A stretch of DNA of 29,065 bases from Bacteroidales bacterium UBA4243 (GTDB lineage: Bacteria; Bacteroidota; Bacteroidia; Bacteroidales; F082): positions 1-29,065 of the forward strand of contig DGXB01000052.1 in the NCBI GenBank assembly GCA_002396205.1, written 5' to 3'. The translations under genes were made by a program, and so were the position numbers. Positions 21,218 through 29,065 of this stretch are shown one piece after another. Every line of letters starts with the position of its first letter. The first letter of the stretch is position 1. A model generated the notes under the pieces. It did not search any database, was not told the origin of the DNA, and saw nothing but the letters and a program-made list of their open reading frames with translations.

Positions 21218-24200
21218 ATGAAAAAAGGAATCCTAACCGCCGTTTTTTTGCTCCTGTTGGGCATTGCATCGGGCTTCGCGCAGGCGTTTTTCTCCACCGA
21301 CAAGGAGAGCTTCTACAATGAGTTGTCGGCCTATTTGGCTTCGTCCACGTCGAAGCAAGACCGCGACGAGGCGGCTGTGATCATGCAGGCCTTCCGTGGG
21401 CCATGGGACAGCTACTACGATGGCTCGGAAGCCAATACCATCATGGGATTGTGCGAGTTGCTTCATGCCAAGAGTGGGGGCAAGGCCTATGCCAACATCT
21501 TCAATTTCATCGAGGTGGTGCAGAAGATCCCTACCGCCGGATTGGGACACAAGGACGTGAACAATTGGCTTATGTACACCGATGCCAAGGTCCGCAAGTC
21601 GATGAACGGTGTGGACAAGTATTTGGCATCGAGCCGTAACATCTTCGTCGACAAGGTGTTGTCGGCCAAAGGCAACTCCAAATGGTCGCTCCGCGAGGCC
21701 TTGATAGGGTTCCCCTCGAAAGAGCGTTTTGAGCTGACCGTCGACGGCATGTTGGTGCTGGCTTCGCAAAAGGACGAGTCGGTTCTCAAGAATACCAAGG
21801 GCGTTTATTACCTCGACGACAACCGATGGGAAGGCATGGGAGGCCGCGCCGACTGGTCGCGCTTCGGCATCGCGACCGACCAGGTGTTTGTCACCCTTCC
21901 GGATTACTACACCATCGACTTAAGCCGCTCGGAGTATGCCATCGACTCGGTGATTTTCCACGAACGCCAGCATTTCGACCAAGACATCCTTTGCCGTTTC
22001 GAGGACAAGGTGCTGGTGAATGCGCCCAACGAAAAGACGATGTTTCCGCGTGTGAAATCGTATCGCTCTGATTATGAGATTAAAAACATTATGAAGAACA
22101 TTGACTTTGAGGGTGGCATCGGCATGATGGGCAACCAAGTGGATGTGTTTGGCGGTGTCGATAACAAGGCGATGTTCCATTTCCGCTACAAGGGCAAGGA
22201 AGTCGTCAAGGTGCAGGCTCAGCGTTTCGTGATGTCGATGGACGAGTTGCTCGTTTCCGACCACGCTGCCATGCGTCTCTATCTGATCGACACCGTTTCG
22301 GGCCAGGAAAAGGATTCCATCTATCACAACGGACTTGGTTTCCGCTACGATAACAAGTTGCGTAAGATGATGATTTACCGTTCGTTGAAAGACTATGGCG
22401 ATGGCCCGTTCCACGATTATTACCATGGAGTCGACATCTTCTTGGAGGCCATGTATTGGAACATTGACGAATCGAATGTCGACTTCCGCAGGATGGAAGG
22501 CGTCAATCCGACGAGCGAGGGCGATGTGGTTTCGGTCAACTATTACCGCCACGACGACTTCAAGCGGCTGCAAGGTCTCGACGGCACGCATCCGATGATA
22601 CGCATCGAGAAATTCTTGCAAGGTTTCGACAATGTGGAACGTCAGGTGAAGTTTGCCGTTGGCGACTTGGCTTCCTTCCTTGGCTATCCTATCGAACAAG
22701 TCATCTCACTGATGCTCAAGCTGCAAGCCGAGGGCTATGTGGAATATGACCCCGAAACGAAATGGGTCACCGCGTTGCCGCGTTTCTTCGACGTGGTCGA
22801 CTCTTACCGCGAGACCATCGACTACGACGTCATCAAGCTGCACACCTTGACGACCAATCGCCAACCCAATGTGCGCCTCGACCTCAGGACCAACGACTTG
22901 CTGGTCTACGGCATCACCAGCCAAATCGACGGCTTCGATGGATCGGCCATCTCGCTGAGCGACCGCAAACGTGTGGTCATCGTGCCCGACTTCGGCAAAA
23001 TCACCTTCACCAAAGGCCAGAATTTCACCTTCTCGGGAGGCATTTTGGCGGGTATGTTCGAGTTCTTCACCAAAGACAGCAAGTTCAACTACCAGGACTT
23101 CACCATCAACATGGAAAAGATTGACTCGCTGAGGTTTTACGCCCGCTACGACAACCATGTCATCCCCGTCGACGGCACGTTGGAAAAGCTGAGGGGACAC
23201 TTGGACATCGACCATGGCGACAACAAGTCGAGCCGTTACGAGACACCCGAATACCCCATTTTCACCAGCGATGCCGAGGGCTTCAAGTTCTTCAGGAAAA
23301 TCAACGGAGGCGTGTTCCATCCCGGTAATGTCGACTCGGTGATGACAGCCGCCGACCTTGAAGGCAAGTTCTACTACAGCCTCTATCCATTTGTGGTCGA
23401 CAGCCTCAACGACTTGTCAATGAAGAAGGTGCGTTTCGAAGGTGAATTGGTTTCGGCTGGAATCATGCCCAACATCGTGCAGCCTTTGGTTGTCATGGAC
23501 GACTTTTCGTTGGGCTTCGTCCATCAGATTGGCGACAACGAGACGGCATCGTATCCGCTCTATGACGATTTGGGCCGTTTCCACAATCAGGTTTACCTCT
23601 CGTCGAGCGGTTTCTTCGGCGAAGGCACACTCGACTATCTGACGGCGGCTTTCAAGTCGGACCAGTTCATGTTTTATCCCGATTCAATCACGGGTATCAC
23701 CAACTATTTCAAGATGGTGCCCAAAGAGGACGGCACGGGCTTCCCGACGGCCTCTGCCGATGCCTTGCGCCTGAAGTGGGACATTGGCATTCCGGAATTG
23801 ACTACCGAGACCATTGACAAGCCCATCTGCATGTATGGCGACACCTATTTCTCCGGCAAGACCACGCTCAAGCCCGACGGCTATTCGGCTGACGGCAAGC
23901 TCAACTTCGGGCTTACGGAGTTCGATTCCGATCATTTCGCCTTTGACAGTAGGACCTTCGTCGCCGATTCGGCCAACTTCCTCCTGTATTCCGCCGATAC
24001 GGCCAACATCGCTTTTGCCGCTTCCAACTATCGCGCCAACGTCGACTTCGACGCACAAAAGGTGCAATACGACTATCTCGACCAAAACAGCAACCTCGAC
24101 TTCCCGATGAACCAATACATCTGCTCGCTGAAGGAAGCCAACTGGGACATGGCCACCAACAGCCTGCATCTCTACAATCCGGTGGAGAGCTTCGGCGACT

Positions 24201-25912
24201 ATGCCACCGCCACCACGCACGAGGAACTGTTGGCGGTCCACAACAACGCATCCAAGTTCATCTCGCTCGTGCCTGAGCAGGATTCGTTGCAATTCTACAG
24301 CATGAGCGCCGAATACGACATGACCAACTACATCATCCATGCCCACGACGTGAAGATCATCCGTGTGGCCGATGCAGCCGTGTTCCCTTACCTGCACGAC
24401 GTCGACATCAATGCCGAATCGAAGCTGGAACCGGTGAATGGCGAGCTGCTGGCCGACACGCTCAACCAATTCCATCTTTATAAGGATGCCGTGGTCAACA
24501 TCCACAGCCGCAACCATTATGAGGCCCAAGGCACATGGGACTACACCAATGCCAATGGCGTTAGCACGGCCATCAAGATGGATACCATCGTGCCTGTGGA
24601 AGGCGTTACGCATGGCTATGCCAATATTGCCGAAGACGCTGATTTCAAGCTGAATACACACTTTGGCTTCCAAGGTCGCCTGACTCTTGAAGCCACTGAG
24701 GCGTTAGGCTATTTCGACGGCAAGTTTGCTCTGCTGGCCTTCGAGGAGCCTGTAGCAGTTGAGGCCGTTGAGCCTGTCGAAACGCCGACGGACTCTACGA
24801 ATATGGAAGTGGATGATGCTCTTGTTGAAACAGAAGAAACGGCCCCTGAGCCTGTCGAAGCAACTCTTGTAGAGACGGCACAAGACACTATTGCGGCACT
24901 CAACCATTGGTTTGCCTCGGCCACACACATCAATCCACACGCCATCCGCATCCCTGTCGACATGGAGCGCATTCGCGAAGGCGAGCCAGGCATGTGCAAC
25001 GGCTTGTATTATGAGTTGGCCATCGACGGTGGCTATTTCGGCTCGTTCCTGACGCCACGAGAGGGGAGAAACAACACCGTTGAGGCGGCCTCGTCGAACG
25101 GAATGCTTTGGTTCGATGCCGACAGCCTGCGTTTTGTGGTGACCGACACGATGCAATATGATGCCCATCTCGACCTCGATTCGCGTGGCATCATCCGTGG
25201 TCACGGTGGCTCCGACCTCAGCTTTGAGACTGCGCTGGCCCAATTCACGGTTTTCGGCGACTACACACAATACCCCAATGACAGCCTAACGTTGCATGGT
25301 CTCAACATCTTCAACGCCCCCGTGTTCGACGACAAGGCTTTGGAAGCAATGGCCGAAGTTTATGCCAACGCTCCCGCTGAGTCTATCGACCTGACGCAGA
25401 CCAATTTCCTGTCCTATTTCCGTTCCGAGAACTCGGCTGAGAAAACCGAAGAGCTTTCAAAGAACATCGAATTGGCTGGCGGCTATCCTCAGATGGAGGC
25501 ATCGGATTTCTACAGCAAGACCATCGTGATTCCCGACCTTAAGATGGTGTGGAACAACCAGTTGCACGCTTTCGTCTCGGTGGGAAAAATCGGTTTGGGC
25601 AGTTTTGGCAACCATGTGGTGAACAAGTACGTCGACGGCTGCGTGATGTTCGACCGCCGTTTGGGCAACATCACCTACTTCTTCCAGAACGACATGTTCC
25701 AGACCTATATTAATTATAATGTAGGCGACGGGCAGTTGCAAGTGCATTGCACCTATTCCGACATCAACCAACGTTTGGCCGACATCAAGGAGAAGGCGCG
25801 TACACGCAAGAAGGACGACAAGCGTTTCCAGTATGTGGCGGTGCCCTACGAGTCGATGCTCGACTTCCTGAACCGACTGAAATATGCGGGCCTGAATGTG
25901 GGCGGTTTCTAA
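21218..25912 (+). CDS. Very large exported protein of unknown function (1564 residues)
   Basis: I do not recognise a family. A signal peptide (MKKGILTAVFLLLLGIASGF, then AQA) predicts export. There is no lipobox, no further membrane segment and no T9SS C-terminal domain. The body is mostly beta-rich, with repeated short phrases of the kind DSLRFYA, DSLQFYS and DSLRFVV, which suggests many similar beta strands, as in large AsmA/LptD-like or filamentous proteins (only a suggestion). A region near residues 485-515 (GDLASFLGYPIEQVISLML) looks helical. Near residues 1180-1225 there is an acidic Pro/Glu/Val/Thr linker built partly from dispersed DNA repeats read in frame. It follows prmA by 21 bases. 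The frame is open throughout, so the gene appears intact. Confidence 0.88.
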   Translation: MKKGILTAVFLLLLGIASGFAQAFFSTDKESFYNELSAYLASSTSKQDRDEAAVIMQAFRGPWDSYYDGSEANTIMGLCELLHAKSGGKAYANIFNFIEVVQKIPTAGLGHKDVNNWLMYTDAKVRKSMNGVDKYLASSRNIFVDKVLSAKGNSKWSLREALIGFPSKERFELTVDGMLVLASQKDESVLKNTKGVYYLDDNRWEGMGGRADWSRFGIATDQVFVTLPDYYTIDLSRSEYAIDSVIFHERQHFDQDILCRFEDKVLVNAPNEKTMFPRVKSYRSDYEIKNIMKNIDFEGGIGMMGNQVDVFGGVDNKAMFHFRYKGKEVVKVQAQRFVMSMDELLVSDHAAMRLYLIDTVSGQEKDSIYHNGLGFRYDNKLRKMMIYRSLKDYGDGPFHDYYHGVDIFLEAMYWNIDESNVDFRRMEGVNPTSEGDVVSVNYYRHDDFKRLQGLDGTHPMIRIEKFLQGFDNVERQVKFAVGDLASFLGYPIEQVISLMLKLQAEGYVEYDPETKWVTALPRFFDVVDSYRETIDYDVIKLHTLTTNRQPNVRLDLRTNDLLVYGITSQIDGFDGSAISLSDRKRVVIVPDFGKITFTKGQNFTFSGGILAGMFEFFTKDSKFNYQDFTINMEKIDSLRFYARYDNHVIPVDGTLEKLRGHLDIDHGDNKSSRYETPEYPIFTSDAEGFKFFRKINGGVFHPGNVDSVMTAADLEGKFYYSLYPFVVDSLNDLSMKKVRFEGELVSAGIMPNIVQPLVVMDDFSLGFVHQIGDNETASYPLYDDLGRFHNQVYLSSSGFFGEGTLDYLTAAFKSDQFMFYPDSITGITNYFKMVPKEDGTGFPTASADALRLKWDIGIPELTTETIDKPICMYGDTYFSGKTTLKPDGYSADGKLNFGLTEFDSDHFAFDSRTFVADSANFLLYSADTANIAFAASNYRANVDFDAQKVQYDYLDQNSNLDFPMNQYICSLKEANWDMATNSLHLYNPVESFGDYATATTHEELLAVHNNASKFISLVPEQDSLQFYSMSAEYDMTNYIIHAHDVKIIRVADAAVFPYLHDVDINAESKLEPVNGELLADTLNQFHLYKDAVVNIHSRNHYEAQGTWDYTNANGVSTAIKMDTIVPVEGVTHGYANIAEDADFKLNTHFGFQGRLTLEATEALGYFDGKFALLAFEEPVAVEAVEPVETPTDSTNMEVDDALVETEETAPEPVEATLVETAQDTIAALNHWFASATHINPHAIRIPVDMERIREGEPGMCNGLYYELAIDGGYFGSFLTPREGRNNTVEAASSNGMLWFDADSLRFVVTDTMQYDAHLDLDSRGIIRGHGGSDLSFETALAQFTVFGDYTQYPNDSLTLHGLNIFNAPVFDDKALEAMAEVYANAPAESIDLTQTNFLSYFRSENSAEKTEELSKNIELAGGYPQMEASDFYSKTIVIPDLKMVWNNQLHAFVSVGKIGLGSFGNHVVNKYVDGCVMFDRRLGNITYFFQNDMFQTYINYNVGDGQLQVHCTYSDINQRLADIKEKARTRKKDDKRFQYVAVPYESMLDFLNRLKYAGLNVGGF
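24767..24880. repeat. Dispersed repeats in frame inside the large exported-protein gene
   Basis: TTGAGCCTGTCGAA (24768-24781) and CCCCTGAGCCTGTCGAAG (24843-24860) carry the same core as the palindrome at 6121-6189 and the parC copies. TGTAGAGACGG (24868-24878) is half of the palindrome in xerD. All are read in the frame that gives EPVE and VET, within an acidic linker. Confidence 0.78.
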
Positions 25913-26006
25913 AAAATGAGAAAATTTTCGACAAAATGGTTTCCATATCCCAATTATTTGTACTTTTACCACTTCAAATTTGAATGAAATAAAAACCTAT
26001 ATTGCG

Positions 26007-27134
26007 ATGAAATTCATAGTATCAAGTCTAAAGCTTTTGAAGAGCTTGCAAGCCCTGAGCGGTGTCATCGGTTCGAAGAACACTTTGCCCATCTTGGACG
26101 ATTTCCTGTTCCATCTTGAGGAAAACCAGTTGAGAATCACCTCGTCGGACCTCGACGTGACCATGACGGTCACCCTCGTCCCCGACATGGTGGAAGGCAC
26201 TGGCGAAGTGACGATTCCGGCCCGTCTGCTGCTCGAAATCATGAAGAACTTCCCCGACGTGCCGATCACGGTTTCGGTCGACAACAACACCTTGGCCATC
26301 GAATTGGTGGCTGGTGAAGGTCGCTACAAATTGGCCGGCCACAAGAGCGACGAGTTCCCACAACTGCCGGTGATGGCCGACACTTCCGTTTGGGAGATTC
26401 CCGCCGACGTGCTCGCCAAAGGCTTCGATAAGACGGTCTTCGCCACGGGTCAAGACGAAATCCGACCCATTATGAGCGGCGTGCTGATGGAAATGACGGA
26501 GAACTACCTGACCTTTGTGGCCACCGATGCCCATAAGTTGGTGCGCTACAGAAGGATGGACGTCAAGTCGGACGTGGTGGCTTCGTTCATCATGCCCAAG
26601 AAACCCATCAACCAGCTGAAGAGCATCCTGGCAGGCCTTGCCGACGAACCTGTGCATATCGAGTTCAACAAGACCAACGCCTCGTTCGTCTTTGGCGACT
26701 ATATGTTGGTTTGCCGCCTCATCGAAGGCCGCTATCCCAACTACGATGCCGTCATCCCGAAGCAGAACCCCAACAAGCTGACCATCGACCGTCAGATATT
26801 CCTCTCGGCCATCCGCCGTGTTGCCGTGTTCTCAAGCAAGGCCACCCATCAGGTGCGTTTCCGCATTGCCGGACAGGAGCTTACCTTGACCGCCGAAGAC
26901 ATCGACTTCTACAACGAAGCCAAGGAACGCCTCACTTGCAGCTACGAGGGCGACGACATGGAAATCGGTTTCAACTCGCGTTTCCTGCAAGAGATGCTCA
27001 GCAACTTCGATTCCGAAATGGTGAAGATTGAGATGTCGGCCCCCAACCGTGCAGGCATCATCACGCCTGTCGACACCGAGAACGAGGCCGAAGACCTGCT
27101 CATGCTCCTCATGCCGGTCATGCTCAATTCGTAG
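26007..27134 (+). CDS. dnaN: DNA polymerase III beta subunit (sliding clamp)
   Basis: The ring-shaped clamp that holds DNA polymerase III and many other proteins on DNA. At 375 residues it has the normal length, with three clamp domains. Recognisable parts are the N-terminal MKFIVSSLKLLKSLQALSGV, NTLPILDDFLF, TIPARLLLEIMKNFPD, the mid-protein ATDAHKLVRYRR (second domain), PKQNPNKLTIDR and a C-terminal LMLLMPVM. I use ATG 26007, where the family's N terminus begins; the TTG at 25980 only adds leader. The nearest promoter-like box (TACTTTTA, 25961-25968) is imperfect. It is not next to dnaA in this window. Confidence 0.95.
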   Translation: MKFIVSSLKLLKSLQALSGVIGSKNTLPILDDFLFHLEENQLRITSSDLDVTMTVTLVPDMVEGTGEVTIPARLLLEIMKNFPDVPITVSVDNNTLAIELVAGEGRYKLAGHKSDEFPQLPVMADTSVWEIPADVLAKGFDKTVFATGQDEIRPIMSGVLMEMTENYLTFVATDAHKLVRYRRMDVKSDVVASFIMPKKPINQLKSILAGLADEPVHIEFNKTNASFVFGDYMLVCRLIEGRYPNYDAVIPKQNPNKLTIDRQIFLSAIRRVAVFSSKATHQVRFRIAGQELTLTAEDIDFYNEAKERLTCSYEGDDMEIGFNSRFLQEMLSNFDSEMVKIEMSAPNRAGIITPVDTENEAEDLLMLLMPVMLNS

Positions 27135-27154
27135 GCATCGTTCATTGAGGCACA

Positions 27155-27188
27155 AAAAAACCAGCGACTCGATGGCCGCTGGTTTTTT
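27155..27188. terminator. Bidirectional terminator between dnaN and the convergent gene
   Basis: AAAAAACCAGCG (27155-27166) pairs with CGCTGGTTTTTT (27177-27188) around a ten-base loop. The A and T tracts make it a usable terminator on both strands, which suits the convergent genes ending at 27134 and 27209. Confidence 0.88.
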
Positions 27189-27208
27189 CTTTTTCGTGGA
27201 ACAATTCC

Positions 27209-28006
27209 TTACTTGACGTCCACTGTTGTGGTGCCCACCATGGTGACGGGGATGCTCAAACCTTGCTGCGAGATGGTCATCGAGAGGTTGCTCTTGAGGC
27301 TGCTCTTGGTGATGAAGCCTTGCTGCGGGTCGACGCTGGCCGTGCCGGTGTAGTTGCCGCTGATTTCCTCGGCACCCTTGCCGGTCACGGTGCCTTCCAC
27401 GGTGAGGTCGACGCTCTTCTTGGAGATGGCGGTGACGGTGTAGGTGTAGTGGACGTTCATCTCGGTGCCGCTGACGTTTTGGCTCTTGTCGACGCTCCAA
27501 GTGCTGCCCACGCTCAGCTCTTCTTCAGGGAGTTGGATGACGACGCCGCCCAATTGGCTCATTTCGAGGTCGAGCGAGTCGATGACGTGGCCCATGACGT
27601 CATACTTGATGGTACCCGTCTTGTTGATGGCCTTGTCCATCTCGGCGGTTTGTCCGGCAAGCATGGGGCTGGTCTTCTCGGGGTGCTCCGAGTCGTATTC
27701 CAGCTTCATGCCCATTTGTGAGATGCTCATTTTCAGGGCTTCAATCTTGGTTTCAAGTTGCACGTCGTTGGCAGTGACGTTTTGTGCGGTGAAGCTCTGG
27801 CGATACTCCATGTTTTGCGTCTGGTTCATGGTTTGGCCTTGCACTTCCATCATCATCATCATGTTGGCTTTCGCGTTGATGGTGTAGGTCTTGCCTTGTT
27901 GGGGCTTCAGGCGCAGCGTGACGCCGTCTTTGGCCATGAACGAAAGGGTTGTCAGTCCGATGAGGACCAATGCTACGGGAGCAATTCTTTTAAGGGTTTT
28001 CTTCAT
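27209..28006 (-). CDS. Exported protein, DUF6263-like
   Basis: Function unknown. The 265-residue product has a signal peptide (about 1-24) and a soluble beta-rich body beginning VTLRLKPQQGKTYTINAKAN, then MEVQGQTMNQTQNMEY, with LPEEELSVGSTWSVDK in the middle and a C-terminal TGTASVDPQQGFI. These phrases match DUF6263, a Bacteroidota periplasmic family, as I recall it. A run of five methionines near residue 50 is unusual. It starts 33 bases after the T9SS-cargo gene on the same strand and has no clear promoter of its own, so the two are probably one transcript ending at the terminator near 27170. Confidence 0.72.
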   Translation of the reverse strand: MKKTLKRIAPVALVLIGLTTLSFMAKDGVTLRLKPQQGKTYTINAKANMMMMMEVQGQTMNQTQNMEYRQSFTAQNVTANDVQLETKIEALKMSISQMGMKLEYDSEHPEKTSPMLAGQTAEMDKAINKTGTIKYDVMGHVIDSLDLEMSQLGGVVIQLPEEELSVGSTWSVDKSQNVSGTEMNVHYTYTVTAISKKSVDLTVEGTVTGKGAEEISGNYTGTASVDPQQGFITKSSLKSNLSMTISQQGLSIPVTMVGTTTVDVK

Positions 28007-28039
28007 TTTTGTTGATTTTTGTTGTTATTGATTATTGGA

Positions 28040-28669
28040 TTAATGTGCAATGATGAAACGTCGCGTTTCGCCTTGGGCTGTCCTAACAAAATATATGCCA
28101 TTCGGGTAGTCAGTGGCCGAAATGCGCAAATTATCTCCTTCGGTGTCGAATTCCTCAACGCGCTGCCCGACGGCATTGTAGATGCTGACCTTGCCTAAGT
28201 TTTCGCCTGTGATGTAGATGAAATCGTTGGCGGGAACGGGAGCGATATAGAAGCCTGCGGCATGTTCTTCGATGCCGTAGGTGGTTTCATAATAAAGCGC
28301 GATGGTGTAGACGCCAAAGTCGGTGTCGATGAAAATCGTGCCGTAGATGTCGTTTTCTTGCTTTAGGGTCGGCGTTGCATAAACTTCAAATCCAACGCTT
28401 TCACCGATAGGGACGACAAAGCCCGTTTCGGCGATGTTTTCGCCTTCGTAAAGGAACTCAACGATGAAGTTCTCTGCATAGCAGCGGTTGATGACCAAGT
28501 CTTCCGACGTGTGGTTGGTGACGGACACCCGTTCGCCATGCGGCGAGCAACCGTGAAAATAGAGGTGGATCGATTCGGGGCTGACGATGACTTCCTCGTC
28601 GGTGATAGTTTGGGCATTCAGGCTGAATCCTAAGACTAATGCCGCAATAAGAGTGAAAAGATTTTTCAT
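28040..28669 (-). CDS. Small T9SS cargo protein with type A sorting domain
   Basis: A 209-residue secreted protein. It has a signal peptide (MKNLFTLIAALVLGFSLNAQ), then an immunoglobulin-like region with RVSVTNHTSEDLVINRCYAE (similar to small ASPM/SPD-2-type domains). From about residue 142 comes a C-terminal T9SS type A sorting domain: APVPANDFIYITGENLG, VSIYNAVGQRV, DYPNGIYFVR and RRFIIAH. In Bacteroidota this domain directs passage through the type IX secretion system and attachment at the cell surface. The protein is short for a T9SS cargo, with only one small domain ahead of the signal. Its biological role is unknown. A weak -7-like box (CATTTTTG, minus strand, 28721-28714) lies upstream. 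Confidence 0.87.
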   Translation of the reverse strand: MKNLFTLIAALVLGFSLNAQTITDEEVIVSPESIHLYFHGCSPHGERVSVTNHTSEDLVINRCYAENFIVEFLYEGENIAETGFVVPIGESVGFEVYATPTLKQENDIYGTIFIDTDFGVYTIALYYETTYGIEEHAAGFYIAPVPANDFIYITGENLGKVSIYNAVGQRVEEFDTEGDNLRISATDYPNGIYFVRTAQGETRRFIIAH

Positions 28670-28819
28670 GTGTACAAGAGTTTGTTTAGTTTGCCGTTAC
28701 ATAATTAAAGGTGCAAAAATGCGAAAAAAAATAACATCATGCGAAAAAATGTGTTTGAAAAGCAGTCAACCGGTCGCTCGTTTTGGCAATGCTCAGGTAA
28801 AATGGGGTTGTTGTGCTTT

Positions 28820-28901
28820 GCGTCACTGCGACGAGAAACAACGAAGCAATCCAGAGTTGTAACTTGTATTCTGGATTGCTTCGCTTTGCTCGCAATGACG
28901 C
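28820..28901. repeat. Palindromic repeat of the GTCATTGCGAGC...GAAGCAATCC type
   Basis: Left arm 28820-28855 and right arm 28870-28901 are inverted repeats. They share GAAGCAATCCAGA and GCGTCA(C/T)TGCGA at the ends, with a length difference of four bases in the middle. This core is a palindromic repeat I know from many bacterial genomes. It lies 17 bases past the pckA stop, where it may also terminate pckA transcription. Confidence 0.85.
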
Positions 28902-28918
28902 GATGCGTGTCAATGGAT

Positions 28919-29065
28919 TTACAGTTGCGGTCCGGCAGCCACCAAAGCCTTACCAGCTTCGTTGGTCGTGAACTTCTCGAAGTTCTTGATGAAGCGCGAG
29001 CTGAGGTCTTTGGCCTTTTCTTCCCAAACGCTCTTGTCGGCGTAGGTGTCGCGCGGGTCGAGGAT
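28919..29065 (-). CDS. pckA: Phosphoenolpyruvate carboxykinase (ATP), C-terminal end (partial)
   Basis: Converts oxaloacetate to phosphoenolpyruvate with ATP; it acts in gluconeogenesis or, in many gut Bacteroidota, in the reverse direction during succinate fermentation. Only the last 48 codons are present, reading in from the right edge on the minus strand: ILDPRDTYADKSVWEEKAKD, then RFIKNFEKF and a terminal KALVAAGPQL. This matches the highly conserved end of ATP-dependent PckA. The stop codon is TAA at 28921-28919. The catalytic part lies outside the window. Confidence 0.9.
   Translation of the reverse strand: MLDPRDTYADKSVWEEKAKDLSSRFIKNFEKFTTNEAGKALVAAGPQL

Noticed and set aside
28587..28862. 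91-codon plus-strand frame between the T9SS gene and pckA
   Set aside because: It starts antisense to the T9SS signal peptide, runs through AT-rich leader DNA and ends inside a palindromic repeat.

Overview
The window is ordinary chromosomal DNA of a member of the Bacteroidota, most likely Bacteroidales. Many genes are preceded by the Bacteroidota -7 box TAnnTTTG (usually TATTTTTG) and few have a strong Shine-Dalgarno. Lineage-typical families are present: DUF4831, a BT_3928-like DoxX protein, the folP-cdaA / DUF1599-DoxX / tpiA neighbourhood, a type IX secretion (T9SS) C-terminal domain, and an FISUMP-type lipoprotein. Genus cannot be set from the sequence alone; the T9SS signal and the retroelement-type target suggest an uncultured, perhaps gut-associated, Bacteroidales.

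Layout, left to right. 2-4136: the end of a seryl-tRNA synthetase gene, a highly structured intergenic element (503-625), a GtrB/DPM1-like glycosyltransferase with a strong terminator, an acidic ExoX-C-like protein, a DUF486 membrane protein and a sodium:solute symporter. 4190-7122: a DUF4831 protein, kdsA (Kdo synthesis for LPS) and xerD (chromosome dimer resolution). 7210-9491: a lipoprotein nitroreductase, then the accessory-looking stretch: an FISUMP lipoprotein whose C terminus looks like the variable region of a diversity-generating retroelement (DGR), a run of hairpins, a 48-codon fragment resembling the MutS-like DGR accessory protein, a terminator, and a 35-codon tail of a DUF1015 gene. 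No reverse transcriptase or template repeat was seen. 9635-14903: parC, a lipoprotein overlapping it, and the opposite-strand pair folP-cdaA (folate synthesis, c-di-AMP synthesis).

14940-18558 is a tight four-gene operon (DUF1599, DoxX/BT_3928-like, an orphan DppB-type ABC permease, an acyl-ACP thioesterase). It diverges from folP through a promoter region in which the two -7 boxes form one perfect palindrome. After a convergent outer-membrane-type protein come tpiA, prmA and a 1564-residue exported protein that I do not recognise. The right end holds dnaN, a DUF6263-like exported protein, a T9SS cargo protein and the last 48 codons of pckA.

The most notable features are (i) the apparently dismantled or trans-acting DGR locus at 8776-9315 and (ii) several families of short palindromic repeats, not only between genes but also in frame inside xerD, parC and the 1564-residue gene. 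Coordinates and motifs were read by eye; no homology search was run.
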